From contig DASSJT010000087.1 of the NCBI GenBank assembly GCA_035691065.1, positions 62,001 through 126,000 of the forward strand: a DNA stretch of 64,000 nt. Reading direction: 5' to 3'. Of this stretch, positions 32,034 to 41,200 are shown in pieces; positions within the stretch are counted from its first letter, which is position 1, and the number at the start of each line of letters is the position of its first letter. The position numbers and the translations under genes are program-made. Under the pieces are notes generated by a model. The model was given only the letters and a program-made list of their open reading frames with translations, was not told the origin of the DNA and did not search any database. Source of the stretch: DASSJT01 sp035691065 (GTDB taxonomy: Bacteria > Actinomycetota > Actinomycetes > Actinomycetales > Dermatophilaceae).

Positions 32034-34190
32034 ATGACGCACCACGACGGAGACCCCACCGAGGAGCCGCCGGCCCTGGACCGTCTGCAGGCGCTCGCTC
32101 GGGCGCACGGAGTCGGCGTCGACTTCTGGGGCTTCTACGGCGACCTGCACGCGGTGTCGGCTGCCACGCTCACCCGCACCCTCGCGTCACTCGGCGTCGA
32201 CGCCGGCACCGCCAAAGCGGTCGAGAGCGCCGTGGCCGACCGGGAGAACCACGCCTGGCGCCAGCTGCTCCCACCGACCGTGGTCCAGCGGCAGGGTGCC
32301 GCCGTTCAGGTGCCGGTGCACGTCAACGACGGCGACCCGGTCCGGGTGTGGATCGTCGACGAGCACGACCGGGAGTGGCCGACCTACCAGGCCGACGTGT
32401 GGGTGCCCCCACGCGAGGTGGACGGGGTGATGATCGGGCGGGCGACCTTCTGGACGCCCTCGGAGCTGCCTCTGGGCTGGCACGTGCTGCGGGCCGAGTC
32501 GCGAGGGCGGCAGGACGAGGCGACCCTGGCCGTCGTGCCGCAGCGCCTCACGACCGCCGACGAGCTTCCGGGCCGGACCGGGCGCAGCCGGACCTGGGGC
32601 CTGATGACGCAGCTCTACTCGGTGCGCTCCGAACGCTCGTGGGGGGTGGGTGACGTCGGCGACCTCGCCGATCTCGCAGCCATCGCCGGGTCGGAGGGTG
32701 CTGACTGGGTCCTCGTCAACCCGCTGCACGCGGCCGAGCCGGTTCCCCCGGTCGAGAACTCTCCCTACCTGCCCGCCACGCGTCGCTTCTGGAACCCCCT
32801 CTACATCCGGGTCGAGGCGATACCGGAGTGCGCCTACCTCGCGGCCGCCGACCGGGTCCGCATGGACGAGCTGGCCGCGGAGTCTCGCACGGGCAACCGC
32901 GACGCGTCCCAGCTCCGGCGCGACCCGGCATACGCCCGCAAGCTCGAGGCCCTGGAGATGGTGTATGCCGTGCCTCGCTCGCCGGGGCGCCAGGCGCTCT
33001 TCGAGCGCTACAAGGCCCAGCAGGGGGAGGGTCTGGAGGATTTCGCGCTGTGGTGCGCCGTGCGGGCGGAGCGTGGCGCCGACGACCCGTGGTGGGACTC
33101 CGCGTCGCTCCACAGCCCGACTGCCGACGCCGAGCGAGAGCGCCTGCAGGATCGGATCGACTTCGCCTGCTGGCTGCAGTGGGTGGTGGACCAGCAGCTG
33201 CAGGCCGCCCAGACGACGGCCCGGGAGTGCGGGATGGGTCTGGGGATCGTGCACGACCTCGCCGTGGGCGTCCACTGGCAGGGCGCCGACGCATGGACCC
33301 TCCGCCACGTGCTCGCCGAGGGCGCGACCGTCGGCGCGCCGGCGGACATGTACAACCAGCAAGGGCAGAACTGGTCGCAGCCGCCATGGCACCCCGACCG
33401 GCTGGCCGAGGTGGGCTACGCCCCATGGCGCGACATGTTGCGGACGATCCTCAGGCACGCGGGCGGCGTCCGGGTCGACCATGTGCTCGGGCTCTTCCGG
33501 CTGTGGTGGGTTCCGGAAGGGCTGCCGGCCAGCCAGGGCAACTACGTCTACTACGACCACGAGGCGCTCATCGGCATCCTGTGCCTGGAGGCCCAGCGCG
33601 CCGGAGCCGTTGTCGTCGGTGAGGACCTCGGGACGTTCGAGCCGTGGGTGCGGGAATACCTTGCCGCCAGAGGCCTGCTCGGCACATCCATCCTGTGGTT
33701 CGAAAACGCTCCGGACCACACCCCGATCCCCCCGGAGCAATATCGCCGGGGTTGCCTGGCCTCGGTGAACACCCACGACCTGCCGCCGACAGCGGGCTAC
33801 CTCGCCGGTGAGCACATCGCGCTGCGCCAGCGGCTGGGGCTGCTGACCCGGCCGGTGCAGGAGGAGGTTGCGGCCGACCAGGCCGAGAAGGCGCGGGTCC
33901 TGGGGATGTGCCGCGAGCGCGGGCTGCTCGGAGACGACCCGACCGAGCAGGAGACCGTTGAGGCGCTCTACCGGCTGCTGGCCGCCGCGCCGTCGCTGAT
34001 GCACGGCGTCGCCCTGGTCGACGCGGTGGGCGACCGGCGGATCCAGAACCAGCCCGGCACCGACGAGGAGTACCCGAACTGGCGGATCCCGCTCGCCGAC
34101 TCCGAGGGCCGGGCCGTGCTGGTCGACGACCTGCCCGCCAACGAGCGCGCTCGGTCCCTCTTCGCGGCCGTCCGAGAGACCCTGACCTGA
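32034..34190 (+). CDS. malQ: 4-alpha-glucanotransferase
   Basis: The 718-residue GH77 enzyme transfers maltooligosaccharides in maltose/glycogen metabolism. An actinobacterial N-terminal extension (about residues 1-170) precedes the barrel, which opens with TWGLMTQLYSVRSERSWGVGDVGDL. Catalytic signatures are RVDHVLGLFRLWWVPEG near 480 (nucleophile Asp), VVGEDLGTFEPWVREYL near 525 (acid/base Glu) and NTHDLPPTAGYLAG near 580. ATG 32034 directly follows an in-frame GTG at 32031. It complements the debranching enzyme at the left of the window. Confidence 0.94.
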   Translation: MTHHDGDPTEEPPALDRLQALARAHGVGVDFWGFYGDLHAVSAATLTRTLASLGVDAGTAKAVESAVADRENHAWRQLLPPTVVQRQGAAVQVPVHVNDGDPVRVWIVDEHDREWPTYQADVWVPPREVDGVMIGRATFWTPSELPLGWHVLRAESRGRQDEATLAVVPQRLTTADELPGRTGRSRTWGLMTQLYSVRSERSWGVGDVGDLADLAAIAGSEGADWVLVNPLHAAEPVPPVENSPYLPATRRFWNPLYIRVEAIPECAYLAAADRVRMDELAAESRTGNRDASQLRRDPAYARKLEALEMVYAVPRSPGRQALFERYKAQQGEGLEDFALWCAVRAERGADDPWWDSASLHSPTADAERERLQDRIDFACWLQWVVDQQLQAAQTTARECGMGLGIVHDLAVGVHWQGADAWTLRHVLAEGATVGAPADMYNQQGQNWSQPPWHPDRLAEVGYAPWRDMLRTILRHAGGVRVDHVLGLFRLWWVPEGLPASQGNYVYYDHEALIGILCLEAQRAGAVVVGEDLGTFEPWVREYLAARGLLGTSILWFENAPDHTPIPPEQYRRGCLASVNTHDLPPTAGYLAGEHIALRQRLGLLTRPVQEEVAADQAEKARVLGMCRERGLLGDDPTEQETVEALYRLLAAAPSLMHGVALVDAVGDRRIQNQPGTDEEYPNWRIPLADSEGRAVLVDDLPANERARSLFAAVRETLT

Positions 34191-34267
34191 ACGAACGTCC
34201 GGCCGTGGGCCCTCCGTGTGTAGGAGTCGGACGCCACAGCTGACGGGCTCCAGCGCCGCGTGCCGTC

Positions 34268-34471
34268 CTAGGGGCGGGGCGGCGGACCGGCGCGGCGCCC
34301 GCCCAGGATGAGCAGGACTCCGACCACCACGAGGAAAGACCCGATCACAGCCCAGATCGGCTTGCCGCTCATGCCGCTCCCGCCAAGGACGTCGAAGCCT
34401 TGAAGCGCCCAGATCAGGCCGAGGAACGCCAGCGCGACTCCGACGATGACTCTGAGGCGGAAACTCACCAC
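34268..34471 (-). CDS. Small two-helix membrane protein
   Basis: The 67-residue product has hydrophobic segments at about 6-24 (LRVIVGVALAFLGLIWALQGF) and 38-57 (PIWAVIGSFLVVVGVLLILG), with a basic Pro-rich end (GGRRAGPPPRP). It is an unknown membrane protein common in actinobacteria. The GTG at 34471 is preferred because a TACGCT box ends exactly 6 nt upstream on the minus strand, matching the leaderless pattern; the GTG at 34468 is the alternative. Confidence 0.65.
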   Translation of the reverse strand: MVSFRLRVIVGVALAFLGLIWALQGFDVLGGSGMSGKPIWAVIGSFLVVVGVLLILGGRRAGPPPRP

Positions 34472-34477
34472 CCAACG

Positions 34478-34483
34478 AGCGTA
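34478..34483 (-). promoter_or_regulatory. Putative leaderless -10 box (TACGCT, minus strand)
   Basis: On the minus strand TACGCT is followed after 6 nt by the GTG at 34471. No ribosome site is present. Confidence 0.5.
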
Positions 34484-34575
34484 GAACGTTGGGGCTTCCG
34501 GCGGTACGGATTGGCGCAGCGCCGCCGCTCGAGCACACGCCAGCGGGGAACAGCTCATCGGACTCGGAGGCAGAC

Positions 34576-34607
34576 TTGCATTCGGTACCTAAGTACAGAT
34601 CTAGGCT
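34576..34607 (+). promoter_or_regulatory. MerR-type promoter/operator with a 20-bp spacer
   Basis: TTGCAT (34576-34581) and TAGGCT (34602-34607) are separated by 20 bp, longer than the usual 17. The spacer carries the dyad GTACCT/AAGTAC (34585-34596). This is the layout of metal-responsive MerR promoters, where the regulator untwists an over-long spacer. The gene pair downstream includes a MerR-family regulator, which probably binds here. Confidence 0.75.
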
Positions 34608-34642
34608 CGGGTATGCCGGGTGGTCCGGCTGAGGAGGTACCC

Positions 34643-35104
34643 ATGGGGTTGGTCGAGATGTCGGGACTGTCAGGGCTGCCGGAGCTGTCCGGACTGTCGG
34701 AACTGTCACGTTCGGACTTGTCGTGGGCGGCTGTCGACGCCTGCACGCTCCCGACCGTCGAGCGGCCGGTGCGTGCGGCGGAGTTCGACACACTCTTCGA
34801 AGAGGTCGTCGAGGAGGTCATCCAGGTTGACGACACGCACCTGGTGGTGAGGCTGGCCGGGGGTCCGGAGGTGGCCGCGCGGGCGTCCGCCCTCGCCGCG
34901 AAAGAGACGGCCTGCTGCTCCTTCTTCAGCTTCCGGGTCGTGGAGGAGACCGAGGGCGAGGCTGGCACGAGGCCCGGGCAGCAGGCCGGCAACGGGGCAT
35001 TTGGCCATGTCCGGCTGGAGGTCGACGTTCCGCCGGAGCGCGCCGCCGTCCTTTCCGGACTCGCCGCCCGCGCGGAGGCGAGCCTGGGCAGGCTGGCGCC
35101 GTGA
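34643..35104 (+). CDS. Unknown protein with a CCSFFSF motif, paired with MerR
   Basis: This 153-residue protein has no family I can name. Residues 6-25 are a low-complexity run of S-G-L/E-L units. A CTLPTVERPVRAAEFDTLF segment near 38 leads to two predicted strands and ALAAKETACCSFFSFRV near 92, then a closing domain ending EASLGRLAP. The adjacent Cys-Cys and the upstream Cys could bind a metal. GAGGAGG ends 5 nt before ATG 34643; ATG 34613, 5 nt after the -10, is an alternative leaderless start. It overlaps merR by 4 bp and is driven by the MerR-type promoter, so it is probably an effector of metal or electrophile response. Confidence 0.7.
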   Translation: MGLVEMSGLSGLPELSGLSELSRSDLSWAAVDACTLPTVERPVRAAEFDTLFEEVVEEVIQVDDTHLVVRLAGGPEVAARASALAAKETACCSFFSFRVVEETEGEAGTRPGQQAGNGAFGHVRLEVDVPPERAAVLSGLAARAEASLGRLAP

Positions 35105-35559
35105 CGGCATACGCCTCAACGTCCTTGCGGGCAGGAGAGGTGGCGCGGGCGGCCGGGGTCAACGTGCAGACCCTGCGCTACTACGAGCGGCGAGGCCTGC
35201 TGCCCGACCCGGAGCGGACCCTGGGCGGCCACCGTCTGTACCCGTCCGACACGGTGACGGTGCTGCGGGTGATCAAGGCGGCGCAGCGCCTGGGGTTCAC
35301 GCTCGATGAGGTGGCCGAGCTGCTCGAGGTCGGGCGGCACCACCACCGCGGCCCGGACACGGGGCTCGCCGCGCTGGCCAGGGAGAAGCTGGCCGAGGTG
35401 GACGCCCGGATCGCCGACCTGCAGGTGATCCGCGAAAGGCTCGCGGCGGCGATCAAGGTCGGGTGCGACGACCTGATGGTGTGCGCGGAGACGGAGGGGT
35501 GCCCCCTGCCGTTCGCCGGTCTGGTGACGGAAGTCGCCAGCACAGCGCGCTCCGGCTGA
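35101..35559 (+). CDS. MerR-family metal-responsive regulator
   Basis: The 152-residue regulator has the winged helix GEVARAAGVNVQTLRYYERRGLLPDPERTLGGHRLYPSDTV, followed by a dimerisation helix (about 85-120). The C-terminal effector end has GCDDLMVCAETEGCP, three Cys spaced like the metal-binding end of MerR-type mercury/lead sensors. HHHRGP near residue 81 may add ligands. The GTG start overlaps the stop of the upstream unknown gene. It most likely autoregulates through the 20-bp-spacer promoter at 34576. Confidence 0.9.
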   Translation: MTAYASTSLRAGEVARAAGVNVQTLRYYERRGLLPDPERTLGGHRLYPSDTVTVLRVIKAAQRLGFTLDEVAELLEVGRHHHRGPDTGLAALAREKLAEVDARIADLQVIRERLAAAIKVGCDDLMVCAETEGCPLPFAGLVTEVASTARSG

Positions 35560-35572
35560 ACGACGACAGAGA

Positions 35573-35610
35573 GGTATGCCGCGGGCGTGCCTGCCGCTGT
35601 TGCCGTGCGT
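35573..35610 (+). repeat. 38-bp imperfect direct repeat, left copy
   Basis: GGTATGCCG, 9 variable bases, then CTGCCGCTGTTGCCGTGCGT. The same arrangement recurs at 42802-42839 with 33 of 38 bases identical, and similarity continues for about 15 bp with one 3-nt indel. The two copies bracket the STAND/repeat-protein gene block. Confidence 0.85.
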
Positions 35611-35665
35611 GGTCCGTCGGTCCCGGCGTGGCGGGCGACCTCTGTCCTGCACAAGCCTTGGGCAC

Positions 35666-35671
35666 TACCGT
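35666..35671 (+). promoter_or_regulatory. Putative leaderless -10 box (TACCGT)
   Basis: TACCGT ends 6 nt before the ATG at 35678. This supports that start over the upstream in-frame ATG at 35576. Confidence 0.5.
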
Positions 35672-35677
35672 CGAACC

Positions 35678-37801
35678 ATGACGAGCGTCGGGCAGCGCTC
35701 CTCGGGGACGCTTGGTGACGTGCTCACGGAGCACCAGCGCACTCGGTTCGTGGGTCGGCAGGCTGAGATCGACCTCTTCCGTGCGGCTCTGCACCATGCC
35801 ACTGACCCGTCCTTCTCGGTGCTCTATCTCCACGGGCCTGGAGGCATCGGGAAGACCAGCCTGCTCAGGGTGTTCGGAGAGGTCAGCGCCCAGGCCGGAG
35901 CCACGGTGGTCCGCCTCGATGGCCATGATGTCGAGCCCTCCACCACGAGCGTGCTGGCGGCCCTCGAACCGGTGCTGGCCGTTCCGAGTGGGGACGAGCC
36001 CATTTGCCTGGCCCAGGGCACCGGGCGGCTGGTGCTGCTGCTGGATGCCTTTGAGCTCCTCGAGCCGCTGGGCGGATGGTTCCGCGCACGACTGCTTCCC
36101 CGGCTACCTGCGTCCGCGATCACGGTGATCGCCAGCCGGAATGCCCCGAATGCGGCGTGGCGCGGGGACCCGTCGTGGGGACTGCTGCTGCGCGTCGTGT
36201 CGTTGCGCAACCTGGCTCCCGGGGACAGCCGCGCCTTCCTGCGCAAGGCGGGCCTCGCGGAAGACCTCCATGGGACGGTTCTGCGCCTCACGTACGGACA
36301 CCCGCTCGGGCTGGCGCTGCTGACTGATCTGTTGCTCCGCGGTGGCGTGGTGGAGCCCGAGGAGCTGCCGCTGGATCTGGTCGCGCTGCTCCTTCCGCGT
36401 TTCGCGGAGACGGTGCCCGATACCCACCGTCGTGCCGCCTTGGCCACCTGCGCCATCGCGCGGTGCACAACCGAGGCGCTGCTTCGCGAGGTCCTGCGGC
36501 TGGACGAGGTGCACGAGGTGTTCTCCTGGCTGCAGGGGTTGTCCTTCGTCGAGTCCCGACCGGATGGCCTCGCACCGCATGACCTGGCCCGCGACGTCCT
36601 CGACGCCGATCTCCGATGGCGCGACTTCGACAGTTATCGACGGGTCTTCGAACAGATCCGTGATCACGGTCTCGCGAGCCTCCGCGCGACCCGCGGACGG
36701 GAGCAGCAGCGAGCCATCTTCGACCTGAAGTTCCTCTTCCACCGGGTGCGCGCAGCGATGTCCCCAGTCGACTGGGGGTCCTGGGGCCAGCACTACCCCT
36801 CACCCGCAGCCGCCCTGGACCGCGGCGCGATCATCGAGCTGGTCCGGACCTGGGAGGGCGAGGCGTCGGCGGCGATCGCTGCGCGTTGGCTGGACAGCCA
36901 GCCGGAGGCGTTCTCGGTGCTCCGTGACCAGGACGGCAAGCCGCAAGGGATGCTGGCGATCGTGGAGCTCACGAGCGCGTCCCCGGAGGACATCCAGGCC
37001 GACCCGGGCGCCGGTGCAGCTTGGGACTTCGCACACCGCACCGCACCGCCGCGACCTGGTGAGGCGGTGACGCTGTGCCGTTTCGTGGTTGACCGCTGCG
37101 ACTACCAGGGCCCTTCGCCGACGCTGAACGCCGCCCCGATCGTGACCCTGCAGAAGCAGCTGACCACGCCGCACCTCTCGTGGGACTTCCTGGCCCTGGC
37201 CGACCCGGACAAGTGGAACGAGTACTTCGCCGCAGCCGACCTTCCCCGCGCCGAGGGCGCCGACTTCATCGTCGGTGATCGGCACTACGGGCTGTTTGCC
37301 CATGACTTCCGCAAGGTGTCGGTAGAGGCCATGACTCGCGTGTGGACCGAGCGCGCGCTGGGAGAGGACACGGACCTCTCGCCACACGCACCCGCCGTCT
37401 CCTGCCTGGTTCTGTCCCACTCTGACTTCGAGGCAGTGGTGCGCCAGGGGTTCAAGGACCTGCGGCGGCCGGACGCGCTCGCGCGAAACCCGCTTGTTCG
37501 AACCCGGCTCGTCCTCGATCGAGGTGCTACCGGGGCCTCAGGCGCATCGGCCCTGGCAGGCATCCTGCGTGAAGCCGCGGCTGCAACCCTCGGCCAGCAT
37601 CCTCGAGACGACCGGCTGCTGCGGGCGGTCGACCGAACGTACCTGCATCCAGCCGCCACCCAGGAGGCGGCGGCCGCGGTGCTCGGCCTGCCGTTCAGCA
37701 CCTACCGCCGCCACCTCACCCAGGGCATGGCTCGCATCGTCGGCGCCCTGTGGGACCGAGAGGTCTACGGTCAGGACCGAGCAGAAGTGAGCACTTTCTG
37801 A
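35678..37801 (+). CDS. STAND-like P-loop ATPase with C-terminal HTH-like end
   Basis: The 707-residue protein starts with RTRFVGRQAEIDLFRAAL, the usual entry to a STAND/AAA domain. Walker A is GPGGIGKTS at 53-61 and Walker B is RLVLLLDAFELLE near 120. A winged-helix-like region follows (about 220-310). A central domain near 375-590 looks like a GNAT-type fold (VDWGSWGQHY, AVTLCRFVVDRCDY, LSWDFLALADPDKW); that assignment is tentative. The end (HPAATQEAAAAVLGLPFSTYRRHLTQGMARIV) resembles a helix-turn-helix. It is probably an ATP-dependent sensor/regulator for the downstream genes. No LuxR domain is present. Transcription appears leaderless. Confidence 0.7.
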   Translation: MTSVGQRSSGTLGDVLTEHQRTRFVGRQAEIDLFRAALHHATDPSFSVLYLHGPGGIGKTSLLRVFGEVSAQAGATVVRLDGHDVEPSTTSVLAALEPVLAVPSGDEPICLAQGTGRLVLLLDAFELLEPLGGWFRARLLPRLPASAITVIASRNAPNAAWRGDPSWGLLLRVVSLRNLAPGDSRAFLRKAGLAEDLHGTVLRLTYGHPLGLALLTDLLLRGGVVEPEELPLDLVALLLPRFAETVPDTHRRAALATCAIARCTTEALLREVLRLDEVHEVFSWLQGLSFVESRPDGLAPHDLARDVLDADLRWRDFDSYRRVFEQIRDHGLASLRATRGREQQRAIFDLKFLFHRVRAAMSPVDWGSWGQHYPSPAAALDRGAIIELVRTWEGEASAAIAARWLDSQPEAFSVLRDQDGKPQGMLAIVELTSASPEDIQADPGAGAAWDFAHRTAPPRPGEAVTLCRFVVDRCDYQGPSPTLNAAPIVTLQKQLTTPHLSWDFLALADPDKWNEYFAAADLPRAEGADFIVGDRHYGLFAHDFRKVSVEAMTRVWTERALGEDTDLSPHAPAVSCLVLSHSDFEAVVRQGFKDLRRPDALARNPLVRTRLVLDRGATGASGASALAGILREAAAATLGQHPRDDRLLRAVDRTYLHPAATQEAAAAVLGLPFSTYRRHLTQGMARIVGALWDREVYGQDRAEVSTF

Positions 37802-37877
37802 TCTGGTGAACGAGCACTTCCCCGGGCCAACCTCCACCCGAGCACTGGAGGACGCACGCGGCGAGGGGACGAAGGCC

Positions 37878-37997
37878 ATGACGACAACTGCGAGATTGGT
37901 GGCAGCGGTCCTTCTCGTTCCCGCCCTGGTCGTCATCGTCGGACTTGGGGCGCTCGTGTGGGTCATGCTCCGCCGCCGCTCGCGCATTCTCGACTGA
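37878..37997 (+). CDS. Small single-pass membrane protein
   Basis: Thirty-nine residues: a short polar start, a hydrophobic helix from about 6 to 31 (LVAAVLLVPALVVIVGLGALVWVML) and a basic end RRRSRILD. A longer version from GTG 37806 adds 24 polar residues directly after the ATPase stop. It lies between the STAND ATPase and the giant repeat protein on the same strand and could be a membrane partner of either. Low certainty because it is short. Confidence 0.4.
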   Translation: MTTTARLVAAVLLVPALVVIVGLGALVWVMLRRRSRILD

Positions 37998-38221
37998 AGT
38001 AACCCCCCGCGTGCGCAGCCCAGCAAGGGCTGCCGACTGGGGCGGTTTCGCGCGAAGACCTGCGCTGTCGGCTTCACGTCCCGGAGGATGTATCTAAAGC
38101 ACCCCAGATCCCCTCCTTTCGGCCAGGAGCGGCTGCCGGTGACTGCGGTAGCCGCGAGCCGGCAGGCAAAGCGCCTGGCGACCGTCAAGGTCAGGGCGTG
38201 GCGCCGGTTAGTGGGGAACCG

Positions 38222-41200
38222 ATGTCTCACCGTGAGCAAATCGAGACAACGCCGCACTCGCAGCGGCAGAGGCTAGCGCGCCATGGGACGGCGCCACGCC
38301 AAGTTCTTCTCGCTATCGCGGCAGCCATGGCCCTGAGCCTGGCTGTGGCGGGCGCGGCACCGGCTCTTTCGGCGGTAGGCTCTGACGCCGCCACCCCGCA
38401 GGGGAAACCGAAACCTCCGGGAAGCCTTGCCCGAGTCGTGATCAGCCCGGCACAGGCATCCATCCACGCCGGGGCCGACCTCGCCTACACGGCCCAGGGC
38501 TACGACGCCGCGGGCCACGACCTCGGCGACGTCACGGCATACACGCGCTTCGCCATGAGCTCAGGGGGCACCTGCGTCGGCGCCACCTGTACTGCCGACA
38601 AGCCGGCCAGATACAGCGTCACGGGCACCATCGACCGGGACAAGCACGCCGTGAGTGACACGGCGGTCTTGCGCGTGCTGCCTCCGTCGGCGACCCCCAA
38701 GCCGCCGGACCAGACCAAGGCCTCACCCCACCCGGCCGAGCGGGCGACCGGGCCGGCGCAGGGTCAGGGCGGCCCCCAGCGCCGCGCCGGCGCGACCGGG
38801 GAACCGCGGGGGAACCCGCGCCCGCATGACGCCGTCCAGGCGCCGCGCCGGTTCGTTGGCCGCGCAGCACCCGTGGGCCGGTTGGTGCTGAGCCCGGCCA
38901 GGAGGTTCATCCTCCCCGGCGAGCCGGTCACCTACACGGCGGAGGCCTTCGATGCCGCCGGGCGCGACCTGGGCGACGTCACCGCCAAGACCACCTTCGC
39001 GATCACTTTCAGTGCGACACACCGCCTTTCGGCGCGCCCGGACGGCTCATGTGTCGGCGCCACCTGCACCGCATCCAAGTTCGGGCGGCACACCGTCACC
39101 GGCACGGCCCACCTCGGGGGCGGGACGCTCGTCGGTTGGGCGGCACTCCAGGTCGTGCCCAGGCACCGGGGCCCTGGACCACTGAAGCGGCTCGCCAGCC
39201 TGGAGCTGGTGCCGAAGCCGGCGGTGATCGAGGCCGGCGCGCGAGCCACACTTGCCGCCTACGGCTATGACGCCCAGCACCACTACTTGGGCGACGTCAC
39301 CTCCTTCACCACGTTCTCGATCGAAGCGCCTGGCTCCTGTGCGGGCGCGGTCTGCACGGCGACGAAGGCGCAGGGCTACACCGTGACGGGCACCGTCCAG
39401 CTGGCGGATCGTGCCATCAGCGGAACGACGCACCTCGAGGTGGTGCCCGGACCGCTCGCCAAGCTGAGCCTGAGCCCGCCGACGGCGGTCATCAGCGCAG
39501 GGCAGTTCAGGGCGTACGGTGCCTATGGCTGGGACGCCTACGACAACGCGCTCGGCGAGGTCACGGCGAAGACGGTCTTCTCGGTCAGCCCCGATGGCTC
39601 GTGTCAAGGCGCCTCCTGCACCGCTACTTCGGCGACGCCGCGCACGCACACGGTCACCGGCACGGTCGACGTCGGCGAGGAGCAGGTCAGCGGGACTGCC
39701 GAGCTGGACGTGCTGCCGGGACCGCTCGCCAAGGTGCGCATCGAGCCGCGGCAGTCAACGGTGACGGCTGGCCGCGAGCAGCCCTACCTGGCCTACGGCT
39801 GGGACGCCTACGGGAACGCGCTCGACAAGGTCACGGACATGGCGGTCTTCTCGATCGACCCGGACGGCTCCTGCCATGGTTCCTCCTGCGGCGCCACCTC
39901 CGCTTCGCCCAGCACACACACGGTCACCGGCACCGTCGTGGTCGCTGGAATGATGGTCAGCGGAACCGCCGAGCTGGACGTGGTGCCTGGTCCGCTGACC
40001 ACACTGAGCGTTCTCCCATCGCAGTCGAAGGTCACCGCCGGGCAGGGGCGGCGCTACCGGGCTTATGGCTCCGACGCCTTCGGCAACTCGCTGGGCGAGA
40101 TGACCCGGGATGCCTCCTTCTCGATCGGCGCGCCGGGCTCCTGCACTGAAGAGGTCTGTGGCGCGACCAGGGCGCAGGGCTACACCGTGGTCGCGACCGT
40201 CGGCGTGGCTGGCAACGAGGTCGGCGGGAGCGCCCAGCTGGACGTTGTGCCCGGACCGCTCGCCAAGGTGCAGCTCGACCCGACCCGGGTGACAGTGACG
40301 GCCGGCCAAGAGCAGGCCTACCGCGCTTACGGCTCGGACAAGTTCGATAACCGGCGTGGCGAGGTGACCCACGACGCCTCGTTCTCGATCGGCCAGCCGG
40401 GCTCCTGTGCCGGAAGGGTGTGCACGGCCACGAAGGCACAGACCTACGAGGTCTCCGGGACGGTCACCACGGCTGACGGCACGTTCAGCGGAACCGCTCA
40501 GATGGACGTGACACCCGGGCCGATCGCCACCCTGACCATCGACCCGGCTGAGGCGGCGGTCCCCGCTGGCGGAAAGCAGCCCTACCACGCCTATGGGTCG
40601 GACTCGTATGGAAACCGGCTCGACGAAGTCACCACCAAGACGTCGTGGTCGATTAGCCCGAACGGCTCCTGTGAGACCGCCCAAGCCGGCCAGGCCGCCA
40701 AAGCCGGTGAGGCCGCTCAGGCGACCTGCACCGCAAGCCGGCTGGGACGGCATACCGTCATGGGCTCTGTGGTCGACGGAAGCCGAACGATCAAGGGCGA
40801 GGCGCCACTGCTGGTCTTGTCGAGCGATATCGTCAGCGTCCGGCTCAACCCTCGCTCGGCGACGATAGTCGCCGGTGACAAGGTCACGTACACGGCCACC
40901 GGCGTGGACGGCGCCGACCGTGCCGTCGTCGACCTCACCGACTACACCAGGCTCTCCATCTCGACCGAGGGCGTGTGCGCCGCTGCCACCTGCACGGCGA
41001 AGGAGCTTGGTGACCACACGGTGACAGGGAGCGTCACCCTCCTGGATCGCGTCCTCAGCGATAAGGTCAACCTCCGGGTCGTGGCGCGCAACCAGACGCC
41101 GCTGCGGCCGGGAGGGCTGGCCAGCCTCCAGCTGAGCCCGAGCCACGCTGAGGTCGATCCCGGCTTCGGTATGGTCTACCACGCCTACGGCGTCGACCGA

